Source of the DNA: Bacillota bacterium
GTDB lineage: Bacteria > Bacillota_H > UBA994 > UBA5500
Length of the DNA stretch: 5,068 nucleotides
Direction: 5' to 3'
NCBI GenBank assembly: GCA_012727835.1
Contig: JAAYGE010000102.1
Location: 1-5,068 of the forward strand
Position 1 is the stretch's first letter. The number at the start of each line of letters is the position of its first letter. Positions 4,929-5,068 of this stretch are shown in pieces. Below the pieces are notes generated by a model. It was not told where the DNA came from. It searched no databases and saw nothing but the letters and a program-made list of their open reading frames with translations. The position numbers and the translations under genes are program-made.

Positions 4929-5068
4929 GAAAGCACATCAAGCAGCGCCCCTACAAATATACAAAATACGGTTCATAGCCTGCGATTCTGGAGCATCTGT
5001 AGGGGCCGCCCGGTGGTCGGCCCGTAAAGGCGCACCAACCAACACGCAGGACAGTCTGTTTGTGGGGC

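Larger units (their letters stand above)
4762..5068. repeat. Tandem duplication of about 180 bp containing the composite repeat (second copy cut by window end)
   Basis: 4792-4888 and 4972-5068 are identical over 97 bp, running to the edge of the window. The similarity extends left with a one-base indel (ATATAACAAGATACG versus ATATACAAAATACG) to GCAGCGCCCC at 4762 and 4942. The unit holds half a left hairpin, the core, the right hairpin unit and about 97 bp of additional sequence. In the second copy the left hairpin lacks its outer arm and is joined to AAGCACATCAA. The gap upstream of glpX (4707-5068) holds nothing else I recognise. Confidence 0.88.

Noticed and set aside
4732..4941. Short frames in both directions upstream of glpX
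   Set aside because: They consist mainly of the composite repeat and tandem unit, and their codons simply translate the hairpins.
4748..5068. CRISPR array
   Set aside because: The repeats are self-complementary units in a 180-bp tandem, the intervening sequence is duplicated rather than unique, and spacing is not of CRISPR size.

Overview
The window looks like chromosomal DNA from a low-G+C-lineage Gram-positive bacterium (Firmicutes), most likely a moderately GC-rich member of the Clostridia. I infer this from three things: the glpX-rho neighbourhood (Bacillus subtilis has the comparable ywjI-rho-rpmE order), strong Shine-Dalgarno sites combined with TTG and GTG starts, and a LysM/M23 envelope peptidase beside rho. 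No taxonomic marker gene is present, so the assignment is tentative.

All four recognisable genes lie on the minus strand and are read from high to low coordinates: glpX (class II fructose-1,6-bisphosphatase, 3720-4706), rho (transcription termination factor, 2068-3336), an exported LysM + M23 peptidase (919-1719), and the N-terminal part of an uncharacterised radical SAM protein (start near 674, running off the left edge). The last gene is easily missed because it has no stop codon in the window, but its frame is open and carries a clear CxxxCxxC cluster motif. The genes serve different jobs (gluconeogenesis, transcription termination, cell-wall remodelling, unknown radical chemistry), so their adjacency reflects a conserved gene order rather than one pathway.

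The spacers are unusually large for a co-directional cluster (about 217-245, 348, 383 and at least 362 bp), and each holds copies of one dispersed hairpin repeat family. The basic unit is about 27 bp, reads CGGGC...GCCCCTACA on one side or its inverse TGTAGGGGC...GCCCG, and folds on itself. In at least three places two units face each other around a conserved 42-43 bp core, giving a composite of about 96 bp shaped like a REPIN (a REP doublet forming a hairpin) or a very small MITE. A fourth composite, partly degraded, is part of a roughly 180 bp tandem duplication at the right edge. Several hairpins sit directly behind stop codons.

Other non-coding signals are a C-rich, G-poor 76-nt stretch in the rho leader that resembles a Rho-utilisation site, and a perfect 11-bp inverted repeat flanking the upstream region of the M23 gene. 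I found no tRNA, rRNA, CRISPR array, transposase gene, convincing intrinsic terminator or convincing sigma-A promoter.
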